Shown here: positions 12,711 to 26,188 of the stretch, piece by piece
How the letters are laid out: the number at the start of each line of letters is the position of its first letter
Numbering within the stretch: position 1 is the first letter of the stretch
NCBI GenBank assembly: GCA_030704615.1
Contig: CM060732.1
Coordinates: 42,019,053-42,083,052 of the forward strand
DNA length: 64,000 bases
Reading direction: 5' to 3'
From: Takakia lepidozioides
Taxonomy: Eukaryota > Streptophyta > Takakiopsida > Takakiales > Takakiaceae
Notes under the pieces: generated by a model
Seen by the model: the letters and a program-made list of their open reading frames with translations, nothing else
Database searches by the model: none
What the model was told of the DNA's origin: nothing
Translations under genes and position numbers: made by a program

Positions 12711-13694
12711 CTACTCAGTCATAGCATCAAGCTTTAATTCTTTCAGCTGGATCCGAAGCTCCAGCTCCTTCACCTTCAGTGCCATAATATCGCGCTTGAT
12801 GCGCAAGATGGAGAGCTGCACGGCCCGGAGAGCCTTCTGCACATGTCCAAAACAAGAATAACATAAGAGCAAATCTTGGAGAAACAAGTCAATGCTATTT
12901 CACTGAAGTAGGAAATGATAACAACCAACCTGCAGGGCTGTAAAGGGCTCCAAAGACTGAAATTTGGGGGATTTACCTTGTGTGCCTGCTGGGCAGCACG
13001 CATGGCGGATTCCAGACGCTCCGCCCGCTCCTGGGCACGAGAAGGTGCCACGGGGATGGATGATCTCTGTGAACCACGGGCAGAGGACTCTGCAGCGTCT
13101 GAGGTCATTTTATGTGGGATCTGCGATCCCTGTGAGCCATCCGACGAGTCTGACTTGAGCTCAGATTCGCACATTGTGTGGTCCTCCTCCTCGGAAGAAT
13201 AACCTTCTGTCTCCAAGAAAACAATGAAACACCAATGTACTCATTCTACATGTGGCCAGTCCCACAGAGAGAACGTTCTTGAAACATGAAATTCAGAAGA
13301 CTCTCTCTGAAACACTAGAACCGTGTGATCATCGGCATAATCATCTCTGATCTCATGAACTCAAGAAACTACCTGAACATACATATAAGATTGACGATGT
13401 CAAACTGAAAGAGCTAGGAGTAATTACTTACACAACTGCAACACTGCAATTAACTCTGCCTTCTACGGCAAATCTTAAAATTGAGAGTGATTTTCTACCT
13501 TCCATTGCGTAGGATGGTAGGCCAAGGTGCACGAGTGTCTGTGCAACCCCATGTTCCCCATCGGTGGGTGCAGGAGCTTGCGGTGCTTGCTCCGGCTGCA
13601 CGTTTCCAGGGTTCCTTGGAACTCCAATCCTCTGGAGGAAGTTGGTTCCCTCCATCTGCTGAAAGGTGAACTCCTTCACCTTGGGATTGACCAT
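12711..13694 (-). CDS. Unknown 183-residue acidic / helical protein, three exons
   Basis: The exons are 13499-13694, 12977-13206 and 12711-12836. All junctions are in phase and total 184 codons with a TAG stop. The start is the ATG at 13694 (MVNPKVKEFTFQQMEG). The middle holds an acidic, serine-rich stretch (about residues 66-100, SSEEEDH), then an Arg/Ala-rich helix (RAQERAERLESAMRAAQQ). The last exon is strongly helical with a leucine heptad pattern (LSILRIKRDIMALKVKELEL), suggesting a coiled coil. I do not recognise the family. A helical exon of the same pattern occurs at 43.6 kb, so this is a small gene family. Confidence 0.75.
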
Positions 13695-14859
13695 CGTTCT
13701 GGACAGGAAGTTGGAGCTATGCCAGGCTCTCTCTCCTTCTCTCGCAGAGCTCAGAACGCACAGCTCTCAGAACGGGGCTTGACTCAAAACGAAACCAGTG
13801 CGCCTGGATGGCATCCAACAGGAAGTGAGACGACATATAAAGGAAAAAAACAAATGAGTTGGCCTAATCCTGACCACACTTAGTGCGATCGTACTCTCTA
13901 AAGTAATTGGAGCCAGAGTTTACTCCCATTTACCATCCTCCTTATTTATCTGTATATTATATGGCCCAAGGAAGATGCTTGTGGGGAACATGGGAACGGA
14001 TAACTTCAATGCGGCCACAAATGACATTAGCTGTGTTTTGCCGAGACAAATATGTCGGCATCGTCCAAATCATTGCATCACAGAGGAGTCGGAGTACCTT
14101 GCTCCTATCATTTGAAGGAAAGGGAGATTTGTCCGGTGTAATGCTAGTGCATCGCAAAGTCGTTCTAATAAGTCTCCAGTAGGTTCCAGAGAACACTGGG
14201 AACAACATGGGGTGGGGCTCACTGGTCACTCACTATCACTCTGCCTGCATCCAAGTACCGCGATTTAATCTGTAATGATCCATTTCTGTGGAATCGATTC
14301 TGAAGAGATTTACTGCAAGAAATGACAAGCTGTCTAGTTATTCATGATCGATTCTCCCACGATTTACTGGAAAGTGTCCAGTAGATCTTTTGAGAGTTCA
14401 CATGGCCTGTTGATGTGAACTGCTGTTTGTACACAACCCCTTCTCCGCAACCAAAGCTGCTTCCTAAGAACTTTCTTCTTGCCGCCTCACCTCTATTGAG
14501 AACGACTCAGGCTTAAAAAATTGCCTGGTACATGTGCCCCACGAGGACCAGCCATGACTGGAACCCGTCCTTCTTCTCCGGTCTCACGACAAAATAACAA
14601 ATTAATACGTCACCAAGTTGCGCAATTTAAATTGACAGCCCTGGGCCTGCAGCACAGAGGGCTCTAAATCTTGTGTGCAGAAATTTCAGTACCTGCAGAT
14701 TGGGGCCGTAACTGATCATCGGCTTATGTACAAGCCTCTTCTGCACTCGGTGGACTTTGAATCAACCGCCCAGTGCTTAATCAGATGATCAACCAGCTAA
14801 CCACGAGGATTGAGCCTCTCTTATCTGCCTCTGAAGATGAGAGCGCTGCAGTAGGGCCC
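13695..14859. other. No gene seen
   Basis: This is the likely promoter and leader of the minus-strand gene ending upstream, followed by non-coding DNA. No motif or repeat stood out before the GC-rich module that starts near 14860. Confidence 0.4.
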
Positions 14860-15110
14860 CGTCGTTCGTCGCTCGAACGACGGGCCACCCTCCACCTACT
14901 CAACCGGAAATATTCCGGCTTCCTCTCCCTCATGGACGGGACAGCCGCGTCCGGCGGCCAGCGACGGATGGAATCCGTCGGATGGAGGTACGGATATGCC
15001 ATGCAGCGGGACCACGTCGTGGCCACGTTGTATTATTGGCCCGGCCGTCCCGTGCCAATCCTCGTGTTCACACATGCACCGTCCCTTTTTTGAAATTCTT
15101 TATTAGTTTC
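14860..15110. repeat. GC-rich module R, copy 1
   Basis: It contains CGTCGTTCGTCG followed by TCGAACGACG (a short palindrome), then GCGACGGATGGAATCCGTC, a GGATGGAGGTACGG run and TTGTATTATTGGCCC. The same ordered motifs return near 30.5-30.72 kb and 38.35-38.53 kb. Copies sit at the outer borders of the AP2 segments. Confidence 0.6.
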
Positions 15111-17485
15111 CCTGCACTGAAAATGACTAATCATTTATTATATTTGGCAGGCGCCGCAGGATGCGCATGGGTCATGGCTTGATGCCTTCATGCCTTCATG
15201 CCGTGGTCAATACACTTTTGACCAGTACCATCATGTATGGTCATCACCGTATACCCCCGGTTGCGACCTTTTTGTGTATCAGTATGTACTAAGTATCAAT
15301 ATACGGACTATGTGAGGACGTGGATGATGTAAGCGAGTCATCCACCATCCATCTACTCCGCCCCGGTTACCACATAGCTGAGGATGGGGGCGACCCATCC
15401 ATCCACTAGGACCGGTTAACACATAATCGGGGCTAGTGGTGACTCATCCATCCACTCGCACCAGTCATGGATGAAAAATGAATGGATTTGAACAGATGCT
15501 GCTCCTCACTGATGAATAACCGAGCTCATCCATAACGAAGCCCTCGCACCACAGTTATGGTCAGCACTGAGTACAAACTCGGGGACATTACAAATTGGCA
15601 GCATAGGATAGCCGAGGCCTGGTGGGAAAGATACAACACCTCTATCATATGCCGCCCATTGAGCGGATTATTGTCCACATATCCGGCAACATAACATATT
15701 GCAGACCGGTGCAAGCAAACATACAATGTGTCCTATGCGCGACCATTTTAATGGAATATTTATGGACGTATGTGAGGATGTATCCTATGCACGACCATTT
15801 AATGGAATATTTATGGACGTATGTGAGGATGTATCCTATGCGCGACCATTTCCCGGAAGATTGTCTATGTATGTGCGGACACCCAACCGCCCCACTACAT
15901 CACTGGGTATCGTATCAAATCGAATGTGGATGGTGGAGCAGTGTGGGTTTGAACCCAGCACTCGCTGCACAGATGGGCTCGTCCCTATCTTCTGACACTG
16001 CTGCACGATCTCACACGCGTGAAAGAGTATGGAGGGCCAGGATGGGCCGACACTTTTCGTCAGAGAGTGTCGGGGAGCCACGTGTGTCATAATGGCGCGC
16101 CCTGGCCTGTCGGAGGGGGTGCGTACCCCTCGGCCCTAAAGACGGGAAAGACGAAGGGGTTGGGTAAAAGGTGGGAGCTGGTCAAGTAAATCTTTTACCT
16201 ACGTTGCATGTATTTTTCCTACCGAGGACCGACGGGCGCGTGGCAGGACGTGGTTGGGTGGAGAGAGAGGGCAAGGAGGCAGCTTCTCGCATATTTCTGG
16301 GCGCAGTCCCGTGATTGAGTCTCACTCTCATTTCTCGTTTGCTCTCGTTTGCTCAGGGCTTTCTTGTGAGTGCGCTGTGAGAGGGAGGACTGTGAAGGTG
16401 CTCAACATCAGGTACTGTCGTGGTGGTCTGCAGTACTGTTCGTGGGAACTCCTGGGTCCCCTCTCTGATCAGCGTCCCTCCTCGGTTCTATCCATTCACG
16501 GGCCTAGAAGCATTTTGTAGTCCGACTGCGTGCAACTGACGAGGGGTCTCTCAGATGTCCCTCAGATGTCCTGAATTCGTCTTGAATGTAGAGAGCACAT
16601 GTGTTTTGTGCACGACGCACTAACTGCAGAGGGAACGGGGTGGTTGTTTGTGTCTGTGGGCTGTTTCTGTTTGTTTTGTGTATGTGCAAGAGATAGAGAG
16701 TGTTTTACTCTGCTTCTAGATATGCTTTCGTTCTAGAAGAGAAACACAGTTTGTAAAGGTTGTATGTTGTGGTGCTGAAACATGGCGTCTCATACACCGT
16801 TAGTAGCTTTGGTAGGTATTGCTGGACTGTGCTTCTTCACACAGGTATACTGTTGTAGTTCTTTAGTCATTCTGTAGTGTTGCAGGTTATTTGTTTGTGC
16901 ACAGGATGAGTGGAAAAGGTGGAAGCTTGGGTTCAGCCAACATTGTCTTTGTCCCTCAACGTCCCCTATTGTTTACTTAGGACATGCTATAGTTGTGATC
17001 TACTACTGTGAACTGTCACTGACAATTTCAGAAGAGTATGGACTATAGTATACCAGCTTAGCGGCTGCATATGTTGTGTAGCTGATTCCACGTACTTCTT
17101 AGGCTGTAGTCGGCTCGATCCAGCTTCACCAGTTGGAGGTCTCGCCCAATTCGACCCTCAGAGCCTGTCTCTATAGATACAGTTCAGTTTCCTCACGAGA
17201 GATTAGGAGAGGAAGACAGATCATTCTATATTACCACTACGTGGCCCTTCCGGGCCTGCATCCTGTCTCCTTCTCTCTCTACATCTGAAGCTTTGGTTTG
17301 TTGTGGAGATCCCTAGGTAGGAGTTTGTGATCGTGGATCTGCATTGCTGTTGATTAAAGAGGCAGAGACTAAGACAGGAATCTTGACTCGTAGCAGTACT
17401 AGCTCAGCAGAATCTGCGGTTACCTTACAGAGTTTTCTCTCTCCTTTTGTGCAGGTTTGGCTTTTCTCGTCCTTTTGCTGCAAGT
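15111..17485 (+). promoter_or_regulatory. Upstream region and leader of AP2 gene 1
   Basis: There is no coding exon. A tRNA-like B-box stretch (GGGTTTGAACCC) lies near 15945. A leader intron probably ends at the acceptor TTTGTGCAG, 17446-17454. The same acceptor and the following GTTTGG occur upstream of AP2 gene 2, so the leader structure was duplicated together with the gene. Confidence 0.5.
15731..15857. repeat. 51-52 bp tandem repeat, about 2.4 copies
   Basis: The unit starts TCCTATGCGCGACCAT and runs through AATGGAATATTTATGG to GTGAGGATGTA. Two full copies and one partial copy follow head to tail with one or two differences. Confidence 0.85.
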
Positions 17486-20400
17486 ATGTGGAATCTTAAT
17501 GAGCTCCCTGCAGAAGCAGACATGGAATACTACCCACAGACACCGATCACCGAAACGTATTTCCCCATAGTCCCTGAAGGGGCGCCGTCGGACAGTGAGA
17601 GCTCCAACGTCCAGTCACCACATGAACGTGCTTCCTTCTGTTCCCCAGATCAGCCATCTCATGAGGTGTTGCGCGCATTGAGTGTAGGAAGTAACGTCGA
17701 TTCTGGAAGTACTCTTTCCCAGCAGCCATCTCCTATGACAATCACCCCTGGAATGGAAAACCAACCTGGAGAAGGGGTGGTCGACTATTACGGTGGGGAG
17801 ACTCTCGGCCAGAATCATGTTGCTTCGGTCTTGGCTGCAAGACAGATATTCGCACAGCAGGTGCCCCACTCAGTCCGGAGGTTACATGCCTATTTGTATT
17901 GATCCCAGGACCACATTTTGTGAGACCTTTAGGATGTCTTTTAATCTGTAATTTCTTTGCGAGTTCTTTCCAAATATTGAAACCTCTGACAATTGGGACA
18001 TTGTAAACCTGGATGTCGACAGGATGCGGCTTCTGTGGAACCAGCCACGCGTCTGAAGGGAAAAAGACAATCCCGCCATGGGCCCAAGCCGAAGAGCTCC
18101 GACTTCCGGGGTGTCACTCACTACCAGCGCACCAATCGCTGGGAGTCCCACATCTGGTCAGTGATTCCCGCATGTCTCTCAGTCTCTTTCAACTGGATTT
18201 AGTCATGATTTTCTATCTGATAATCTTTGTGTACCAAGCCTCTTGAATCATGGTTGCCCCACACGTTGCAGTAGGATCCCTGAGCGCTCTCTCACATGCA
18301 GCTACAAGTACGTCAGATGCATGTATACTGACAGTGCTCAGGTTCTTTTGTTCTCTGGAACGAAAAACCGTAGAAGAGGGTATTATATGGCTAAGTTCAA
18401 GTGGTCTCTGGTGTGCATGCAAGGAGGGTGGAAGAGTACCAGGTGTATTAAACTGTATGCTCTTGCTTGTGTGTGTGCTTTGGCAGGGGCGCAAACAAAC
18501 AGATCTATCTGGGTTAGTCCTTTAGTTGCCTCGTACATCATAGGATTCTTGCTTCGTTGCCTCGTATATCATAGGATTATTGTTTCGTTGCCCTCGTATG
18601 TAATGTGATTCTTGTCGGTGAATCCTTTCGTTGCCCTCGTATGTGATGTGATTCTTGTCGGTGAATCCTTTCGTTGTCCTCGTATGTAATGGGATTCTTG
18701 TTTCGTTGCCCTCGTATGTAATGTGGTCTGTAATGTGGTCTTGTCGGTGAATCCTTTCGTTGCCCTCGTATGTGATGTGATTCTTGTCGGTGAATCCTTT
18801 CCGTTGCCTCGTATGTAATGGCTTGTCGGAATGCAAGTACGATGTTGGATTTCCCAGGGACAAATAGCTTACAACCTAAAAACATTCTGTAATAATCTCT
18901 TTCTTGGACATCTGCAAAGTCTTTGACAGTTCCCATAGAAGTAGCGATGTGGAAAAATCTTTCAATGATCCAGGGCAGTCTTGTCCCAAAGATCCTATCT
19001 TGGAAACCCTGTTACTAGTGCACACATTATTCCATAGTCTAAGCTTCTGACTTCTTTGAAGATTAGTACGAGTAGCATGTTCTGACGTAACAAGTGCTGG
19101 TTAAATGACAGGCGCGTCCAAAACACGGGAGGATGCAGCACGGTACATACATCACTTGAGTCTGTTAATGAGATGATTGGAAAACAATAACAATACAGTT
19201 TCAGAAAAAATTTGGCTCACTTTTAAGGAAAATGAGAGACGCTTGTTCTCACGACAAGCTGAGTTTATTGAATCAATCAAACTGGTGTAGATATCGTTGG
19301 CAGGGTTCAAATAGGGGTTGGGTGCTAGCCATTGTAACCAACCCAACCATAAAAGGGATCGTTGGGTCAACCGGGTTAGGGCAACATCCTTGCCCCTGTT
19401 ATTAGGGCAGTTAGAAATACATTCCAACTTCCAAACTCTACGGCCTACTTGTTGCCCTAATTAGTTTTTTTTTTTCGTTTTTAGAGAATGCTGGTTCCAA
19501 TTTTATTACATAATTAGTATCCTGATGTGGCTTGTTTGAAAATGATTGAGAAGGATATACGACATTGCTGCGCTGCTATTCAGAGGCAGGGAAGCAGCAA
19601 CCAATTTCCAAAGGGAGGCCTACGCAAAGGACCTTGACAAAGTAAGCTTAATAACTCTGTACTATGATGTATGTACTAAGTTGGTCTGTAGAAAACAATG
19701 TTTACTTAATTAGGGTTGAGACAGACCGTAACACTAACAATTGTACGTGGGTGATTGCAGTTGAAAGATTTACCTGCAGACCAGGTAATATATTACCTGC
19801 GACGCGAAAGCAAGGGGCCTGGTGCTGTGGCCAACTATATGGGCGTGAAGATGGACTTTAGGACCAAGTTGTACACGGCCCATTACAAGAAGCACTTGAA
19901 GAAGAAAGAGTAAGCATTTGTGTCCAGACTGATGTGACCCAGTATGTGTTCTACGTACACCTTCCCTTCTGTGTGCAGGGGCAGATGTGTTTTGACCTAG
20001 GACTTATAGATCCTGAAGAGCTCTTAATTAGCTGAAGTCATTAGACAAGTAGACTCTGTATAAGTGAACTTTTGGCCTGCAATTGAATACCTGGTCAACT
20101 GATTCCCATGTCAGTTGAGGGAAGCCTTCCACTTTGTGTTTCCAGGCCTTAGAACTTATACATTAGCATGCACACGGTGGTTTTGCTTGGTGAGAGGATA
20201 TGAGCAAATGATAGACCTTTATCTGACTACAAGGTGAATCAAGTAGAATATGGAACAGGGATTTGTCAGGTGAATTTGACGTTATTTTGTCCCTTGCAGT
20301 TCAACGAGATTACCAGGCCTGTTCCAGACAGAGGAGGCAGCTGCGGAGTACTTATCATCACCTTCACCAATGCTGGTCCCATGTTATAATTTCTTTGTTG

Positions 20401-21967
20401 ATCTATTGAAAATTCTCTGGAAAGCGTAGTACTGTTTGCTCTTAATTGTTGAATGTCGAAGGCCAATATGCTTTTAGGGCAGGGAGTGAATGCGACTAAA
20501 GTGTACTGCTCAGGTAGGCTGCTTTCTTCATCTTCCAACCCGAGCTCAGGAGTCAAAACACCCTCAACCAATGATTATTTCCCTCAGACTCGGGTCTGCC
20601 GTGTACTGATTTCCCCACTGTTGTTTTCCAGGGCAATTGAAGCTGAAGCGATAAGGCGGGGGAATAAGATCGTGGCAGATTACTACTATCACACACGCAT
20701 TGTCAGAAGGATACCCTCCTCTTACGATGAACTCGAGGGTATGCTTCAAAGTTGAATCTCATGGGTCTCCATTTTCTTACCCCTGAGACTTGCACATTTT
20801 GATAGCTTGGTGAATATAGAACGTCCTGGATATGAATGAGTCAATGTTTAAAACTAGGAGACTTTGAGAGGAACATAACCACTCCACAGCTAGTCATTTT
20901 ACTCAGCTTAGAACACTGACTATATAATCTTATAAATGTGTGTAGGTATAACAGACCCAGCCTCAAACACGCCTCAGATGCAGACCAGTACCATCACAAG
21001 GAGGAGGAGATCAGGTACAACCGTAGTGGCCATGGAAGTCGATGAAGCTCCACCCACTCCTGCTCCTGCAACTAGGAGGAGGAGCACACGGTCTACTAGG
21101 ACCCAGGCTAATTCCATCCCGGGTATATACATCTTTCAGTGATAATCTCAAGTGGAATGTTTATGCTACATGACACTGCATGATCATATATTGGATGCTT
21201 TACTGGAAGTCCCTACAATTGAAAATTTGTTAAGAGCCGATTATAAATGTGTGCTTGCTAACCTTGCAGATGTGCATGAGGCTCAGATTCCCCCTGTCCA
21301 GACGCATGTACAGTCCGCGGAAGCTGAGCTGCAGCCTAGTGCCTTCAGGCGATACGCAGCTCCAGCACGACAGACTGGCCATGGCCTTAATCAAGTAACA
21401 AGTAGGTCATCCACTATTGCGTGTAGGTTTATATATACTTGTAAGTAATGATTTTCTCTTGTGTTATGTACCATACATCGGATGATTCGATCTATATGGA
21501 ATACAAGAGACGTTGGCTTGGCTTCCAGGTTTGCCTGTCCTAGAGATAGTTGGAAGCAGGAATGTCACTTGCCAAGAAGTTCCCGCACTTGAAAACTATT
21601 TTAACAGCGGATTGTGTGTTTGTCAGATATGGATTCTTCAGCTGAGACTAGTCTCCTTTGTGGAGACTACGTGATGGTGTCCCGGCCCACCGCAGTTCCT
21701 CCTCCTGCCGATGGAGACTACGTCTTTCTGTCCCGGCGCCCCACAGCATTTAGGCGTTACAAGAAAACAGCGTCGCCGCCTGCTCCTCCACCTCCCAACC
21801 CTCAAGTGGCACCGCACCCTGCTGGCCGAGCATGGTGGCTCGGTAATTTTGTGGATGATCAGTGGCAGCTTGACTTTATGCGGTATTTTCGGTTGCATCC
21901 CACTGCCCCGGCCTCTAATCCAGCACAGTCTGGTGGTGATCATCGTGTGACCCAATATGGGCCCTGA
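17486..21967 (+). CDS. AP2-family transcription factor 1 with a decayed second AP2 repeat
   Basis: Eleven exons join in phase to 535 residues: 17486-17860, 18023-18156, 18487-18512, 19112-19142, 19554-19641, 19761-19909, 20300-20347, 20632-20738, 20946-21122, 21270-21401 and 21627-21967. The first AP2 domain (about residues 150-208) shows [25 protein letters not shown] and [11 protein letters not shown]. The linker [20 protein letters not shown] matches the linker of two-domain AP2/ANT proteins. The second repeat (about 236-318) keeps [11 protein letters not shown] but has lost most DNA-binding residues. Basic RRRR runs follow, then a C-terminal [12 protein letters not shown] motif. The tiny exons of 26 and 31 bases are typical of AP2 genes. 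It is probably a DNA-binding nuclear regulator using mainly its first domain. Confidence 0.88.
18525..18825. repeat. Intronic minisatellite in AP2 gene 1
   Basis: A GTTGCCCTCGTATGTAATG unit alternates with TGATTCTTGTCGGTGAATCC, in about eight irregular copies of roughly 27-43 bp. It lies in the intron just after the 26-base exon and is absent from the matching intron of AP2 gene 2. Confidence 0.85.
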
Positions 21968-24130
21968 GCCCAGGTACATTCCATGGATGCGTAGTACCAT
22001 TTATACTTGCAGTCACTAATCCTCTAAGCCAGTATAGAACAGGTCTTCCAATAAGTCCATTGTAATAAAGACCTAGGTTGTATTGAGAAGAATGTGGATG
22101 AGGGAATAATAAACCTAGGTCATTTCCCCCTCCAGATCCCAAACTGGTACAGTCAAACTTCACAACTCGTCTTGTTTTAGACCTGTCACTACTGCGTCTA
22201 GTAACTCTCTCATAACTGAACATAAAGTAGCATCCTGGAATATTGCTTGAGGACTTCCTTTGAAGCCCTCATCCGTTCTGGGGTACTTATGATATATGTT
22301 GGCCTCTTAGCAACAATGCTATGGTTTGAGGACATCTGTGAAGCCCTCATCCCCTTGGAGCAGGGGTAATGATATATATAATTTTCCTATGAAGAGGAAA
22401 AGTCTTGTGCTCTCTTTAGTCCTTATGCCATGACTCTTGGGACTCACTTCAACGGATGTAAACTGTTTGTTTGGTCTATAAAGTGATATTTCATTTCATT
22501 TCTTTCGTCTAAGTGCAAGTTACGATAAAACCCAACTTGAATTTGAAGTTATGTTTGCACAATTATGTCAGTTTTCTCCTTGTTATGAAGATTAACTGAG
22601 GGTCAATTTCATTTTCTTCGTGTGTAATGCAACCTAAGAGCAACGGATCAAACGAGAGTCGGAATCCTGCAAGCTCTATCCAAGGTGGCTAGCAACCCAG
22701 ACTTTACATGGGCATGTGAAGTTCATCTGTCAGTCACAATATCCAAACCATTTGTTTTTGGTACTAGACCTTGTCTTTTCCGTGGAATATGGCTCATCCT
22801 TGTTATGGAGGTTTCTTTTGCGTGCCACACGTGCTCAATCTTGTTATAACAAATGATCAAGTGACAGTTAATATCTGGGAGGGCATTTTGTCTATAATAG
22901 AACGTAGGAGCATGGGCACCTTAGTTTCTTCAGTCAGTCTCAGCGTCCAAACGTGTAAAGATGCGGTAACGGTGAAGCCATATGATCAAGATTTTCATCA
23001 TGTCCTGAATCCTCATGTAACTCAAGTAATTAGCAGGCTTCCTATGTAGTTATCGTTCATACAAAGCCTCCTCTGTGCAGTTGTGTCTTGTGAGTGAGAG
23101 TAATAAGTGGGAAAGGCAATCAATGTGTAGTATAATTGTGTTTGAGGATGTGAGCCCGCCTTACTGTTGGACTCAATGTCATGAATCCAATGCTCGAAAG
23201 GATTATATGAATCTTTTTATGTGCACCACTGCTTGCTTATGTGGTTATTCGTCTTATGATCTCAAAAGCAGAAAACTCTTTCGTCAGTCGTCTCGTTAGT
23301 CTCTCCGTCTTTGTCAATCTAGTTTTAACAACTAGAGTTCTATGGATGCATTCTGAATGACTGGGATTACCATCTGGGGTAGATGAAACTGGAATGTATT
23401 AGTCATTTGCGCCAACATCCATCCCGGTTCCGAACAATAGGGAACTTCATGGGAACACCGGGAACATTAGCCTGGGGAGGGCAGAACGGACGAAGTGACT
23501 ACACTCGATGTGCGCAGGGACAACTCAGTAATCGACATTATAAGGCCTGTATTACCATAATTACTTTGGGTTCGTCCATTTCTGTAGTCCAATCTCAAGA
23601 AATCTGCTATGGTGGAAGTGACAACTAGAAGTTATGAGGCTGGCCACACTTATAACTCTGTAAGAACTAAGTAAGAACTACGAGAGGACTGTCCATAGGC
23701 CCTTGAGCAGCAGTATGTTTAATTTTCTGCCACACAGACTTCACATCCTCCCTTCCAGGCTACGCATTGTCTCCGTGTATCATGTACTCTTTGAAACTCG
23801 GCATATCCCCGCTTTTGGTCCTTTTAATTTGTTGAACTGCAGTACTAAGTCTTGTGAGTCAGATGCCAGGAGAAAAGCTTCACTCACTGCTCCAGAATAC
23901 TCGCCTCAGGTCCTTTTTCATTACTGCAAATCAGATGCCAAGAGAAAAGCTCCAGTGACCCTGGCATTCAGCGACCGGCTTGCGTAGCTTCGCAGGCAGA
24001 TTAGATCAGAGGCTCCTCTTCTGTGATGTTAACTTACTGATCATTACTCAATTTCACTACTGCCAAAAATTGGACCGACGTTGAAGTTATGTCACTCCCC
24101 CGGACGGAGATCTGGAGCCCCCACCGCTTC
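21968..24130. other. 3' flank of AP2 gene 1, duplicated segment
   Basis: No gene is seen. Stretches match the flank of AP2 gene 2 in the same order: CCAACATCCATCC then GGGAACACC at 23.41-23.46 kb (37.57-37.61 kb), TAGTCCAAT at 23.59 kb (37.72 kb) and GACTTCACATCCTCCCTTCC at 23.74 kb (38.02 kb). A partial R-type module ends near 24.11 kb. Confidence 0.6.
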
Positions 24131-26064
24131 ATCCCAATGCCCACATGAAAGAAAAATGCAGGGAGCGATGGGCTTGGTAGGATTTAGAGCTGTAGTCACA
24201 CATGAATTGCTGACTGTCATCTCTGTGTGCAGGGTTTTGCATCTAACATCGTTGTTTTCCTACCATAATGTTCACAATAATCTGCTAAACTGAAGAGTGG
24301 GGGCTCATACTACTATACTGACACTGAACTTTTTCTTTTTTGCCTTCTCTTTTTTTTCCCAGAAAAGTGGTTAAATAATTGGTTTAAAAGTGGACACAAG
24401 GAGAAAACAAGCAAGTGCAAAGGAGCTATGGGAGGCTAACAAAGGGGATACCCCATAGCCAAGGGTTCAAGGGAAGAGAGCAAAGACTACAAACTAGAGA
24501 TGAAGAAACAAAGAAGAATGCGAGAATTAGGGTAGTAGCCCGAGTACCCAGGTCAATAGCTATTGCACTTATGTTTAGACTGGTCAAAATTAAGATAATT
24601 GAGCTGTAGATCATTTCCACTTTCTTAAACTAGGGCGAGGACTGGGAACGCCTCCCCCAACCGGTGGCCGGTGGGGACCCCCAATATCGCGGCCCTTTGC
24701 CTTAGGCAGGGGTCCATTTGTAAGCGGTGGGGACCCTGAGTGGGCTGGTGGTGGCTTAAAGGACGTAGGGGACCTCACAAGTGGGCTTAGTGGAAGTAGG
24801 TGGAAGTTGTGGAGGAGTCTCGGAACTCACCGTGTGGGCAGAGTCTCACTTCGACTCATACAAAGAGTGTAGGGTCAACGTGATGGTGCACCCAAAATGA
24901 CATGGGCGCCAATAAACTTGTGGCTCCTCATCCATCAACTCCTCATCAACGAGAGAAGACTCCGGCTGAAGCCCGTGTAACTAAGAGCCACTTCGCCTCT
25001 AGGGTATGCCCTAGTCAGTAGGCTACTGCCCCTTTCGAGGGTGTGCCCTAAGTCTGTGTTTTTCTTAAGAAATTTCGAAAAGAGCACGAGTGGCTACAGA
25101 GTTTTGCAGGAAATAGCCATTATTCTGTTCATCCACTATAATTGATCCACCTATGTGCCATCATCCATATTTGCCGAATTCATCCATAATTTAAATTTTT
25201 ATTTGGAGAAATTTGGCGATTTCATCCATGAAAAAACAGTGGATTTGCGACAGAATGTTCGATTGTATTTTTTGAGGTCGAAATCTGGCGATTTTTCGCC
25301 ACTAAAAGAATGGCTGGCCCTAGTATGTGAGCAAATGTCTATCGGTACGATGTTGTTTAGTAAGAAACCCAACAAAGAGGGAAAAACTTGACATTAGTGT
25401 CAACATTCTAATATATTCTTGGGCGCACATGACAGACCAATGAGGTTCTGGGCTTATGGCATATTTTTACTTCAGCGGTGAGGGCGTTCGAAATCGGAAG
25501 GCACTCAACACCTAGCTCTTGGAGCTAGAGCAGTACTTCCGGGCGGCCATATGATTGAACGGAAGAGATAGTAAGGCGATCGATGAAGCATGGAGATCAT
25601 TGGAAACAAGGGTATCCGTAGCATCATGCATGGAGAAAAGATCCCAATCTTTCCAAATGTGAGTTAAGTACAAAATCCGAGCTCCTTCCCAAAATGCGCA
25701 ACATTTTGTATATAAATTGTGCCTCAATATCTCATATTTTCCTTGTAATTTTTTAACAAAAAATATCTTCATGATGAGTAGAAGTTCACCTAATAAAACA
25801 CGACTAAACTAAATATAACACTAAAAATTGAGCATGTGGAGAAAGATAGCATATGACATCAAGCTAAATTATGTTAAATAAACCGAATCTGACAAAAATA
25901 CAAATGACACTTATAAGCAGCAACTCTATCTCTAAGCATATGATAAGGAAATGATGAACACCAACTCTAAATGCAAACTAGTCAAAGCAATCTTTCCATA
26001 GCCACCTCGCACAAGACAAATGTCTCTAATTAATCCTAAAGGCTAATACTAGTAATTAGGGCTC

Positions 26065-26132
26065 GTTGGAAGGCAGTAGCCCTTGTGGTGAAGAGACACC
26101 ATAAGTTACACTCCCTTCGGGAGGCGTCATAC
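26065..26132 (+). mobile_element. SINE 3' fragment
   Basis: It matches the 3' half of the complete SINE at 54.4 kb: GGAAGGCAGTAGCCCTT, ACACCATAAGTTACACTCCC and TTCGGGAGGCGTCAT, in plus orientation. The tRNA-like head is missing. Confidence 0.7.
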
Positions 26133-26188
26133 TTCAATTAGGGTTCCAAATTTTGGAGGAGGTTATTTATGAAGGGAAAGCGAGATCA

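Noticed and set aside
18541-18825. Possible CRISPR-like array
   Set aside because: Units are irregular, spacers are themselves repeats, and the context is a plant intron.
18522-18936. Minus-strand open frames with repeated [11 protein letters not shown]-like units
   Set aside because: They are translations of the intronic minisatellite, not a repeat protein.
17486-21967. miR172 target site in the AP2 genes
   Set aside because: I looked for the usual site in both coding regions and did not find it.
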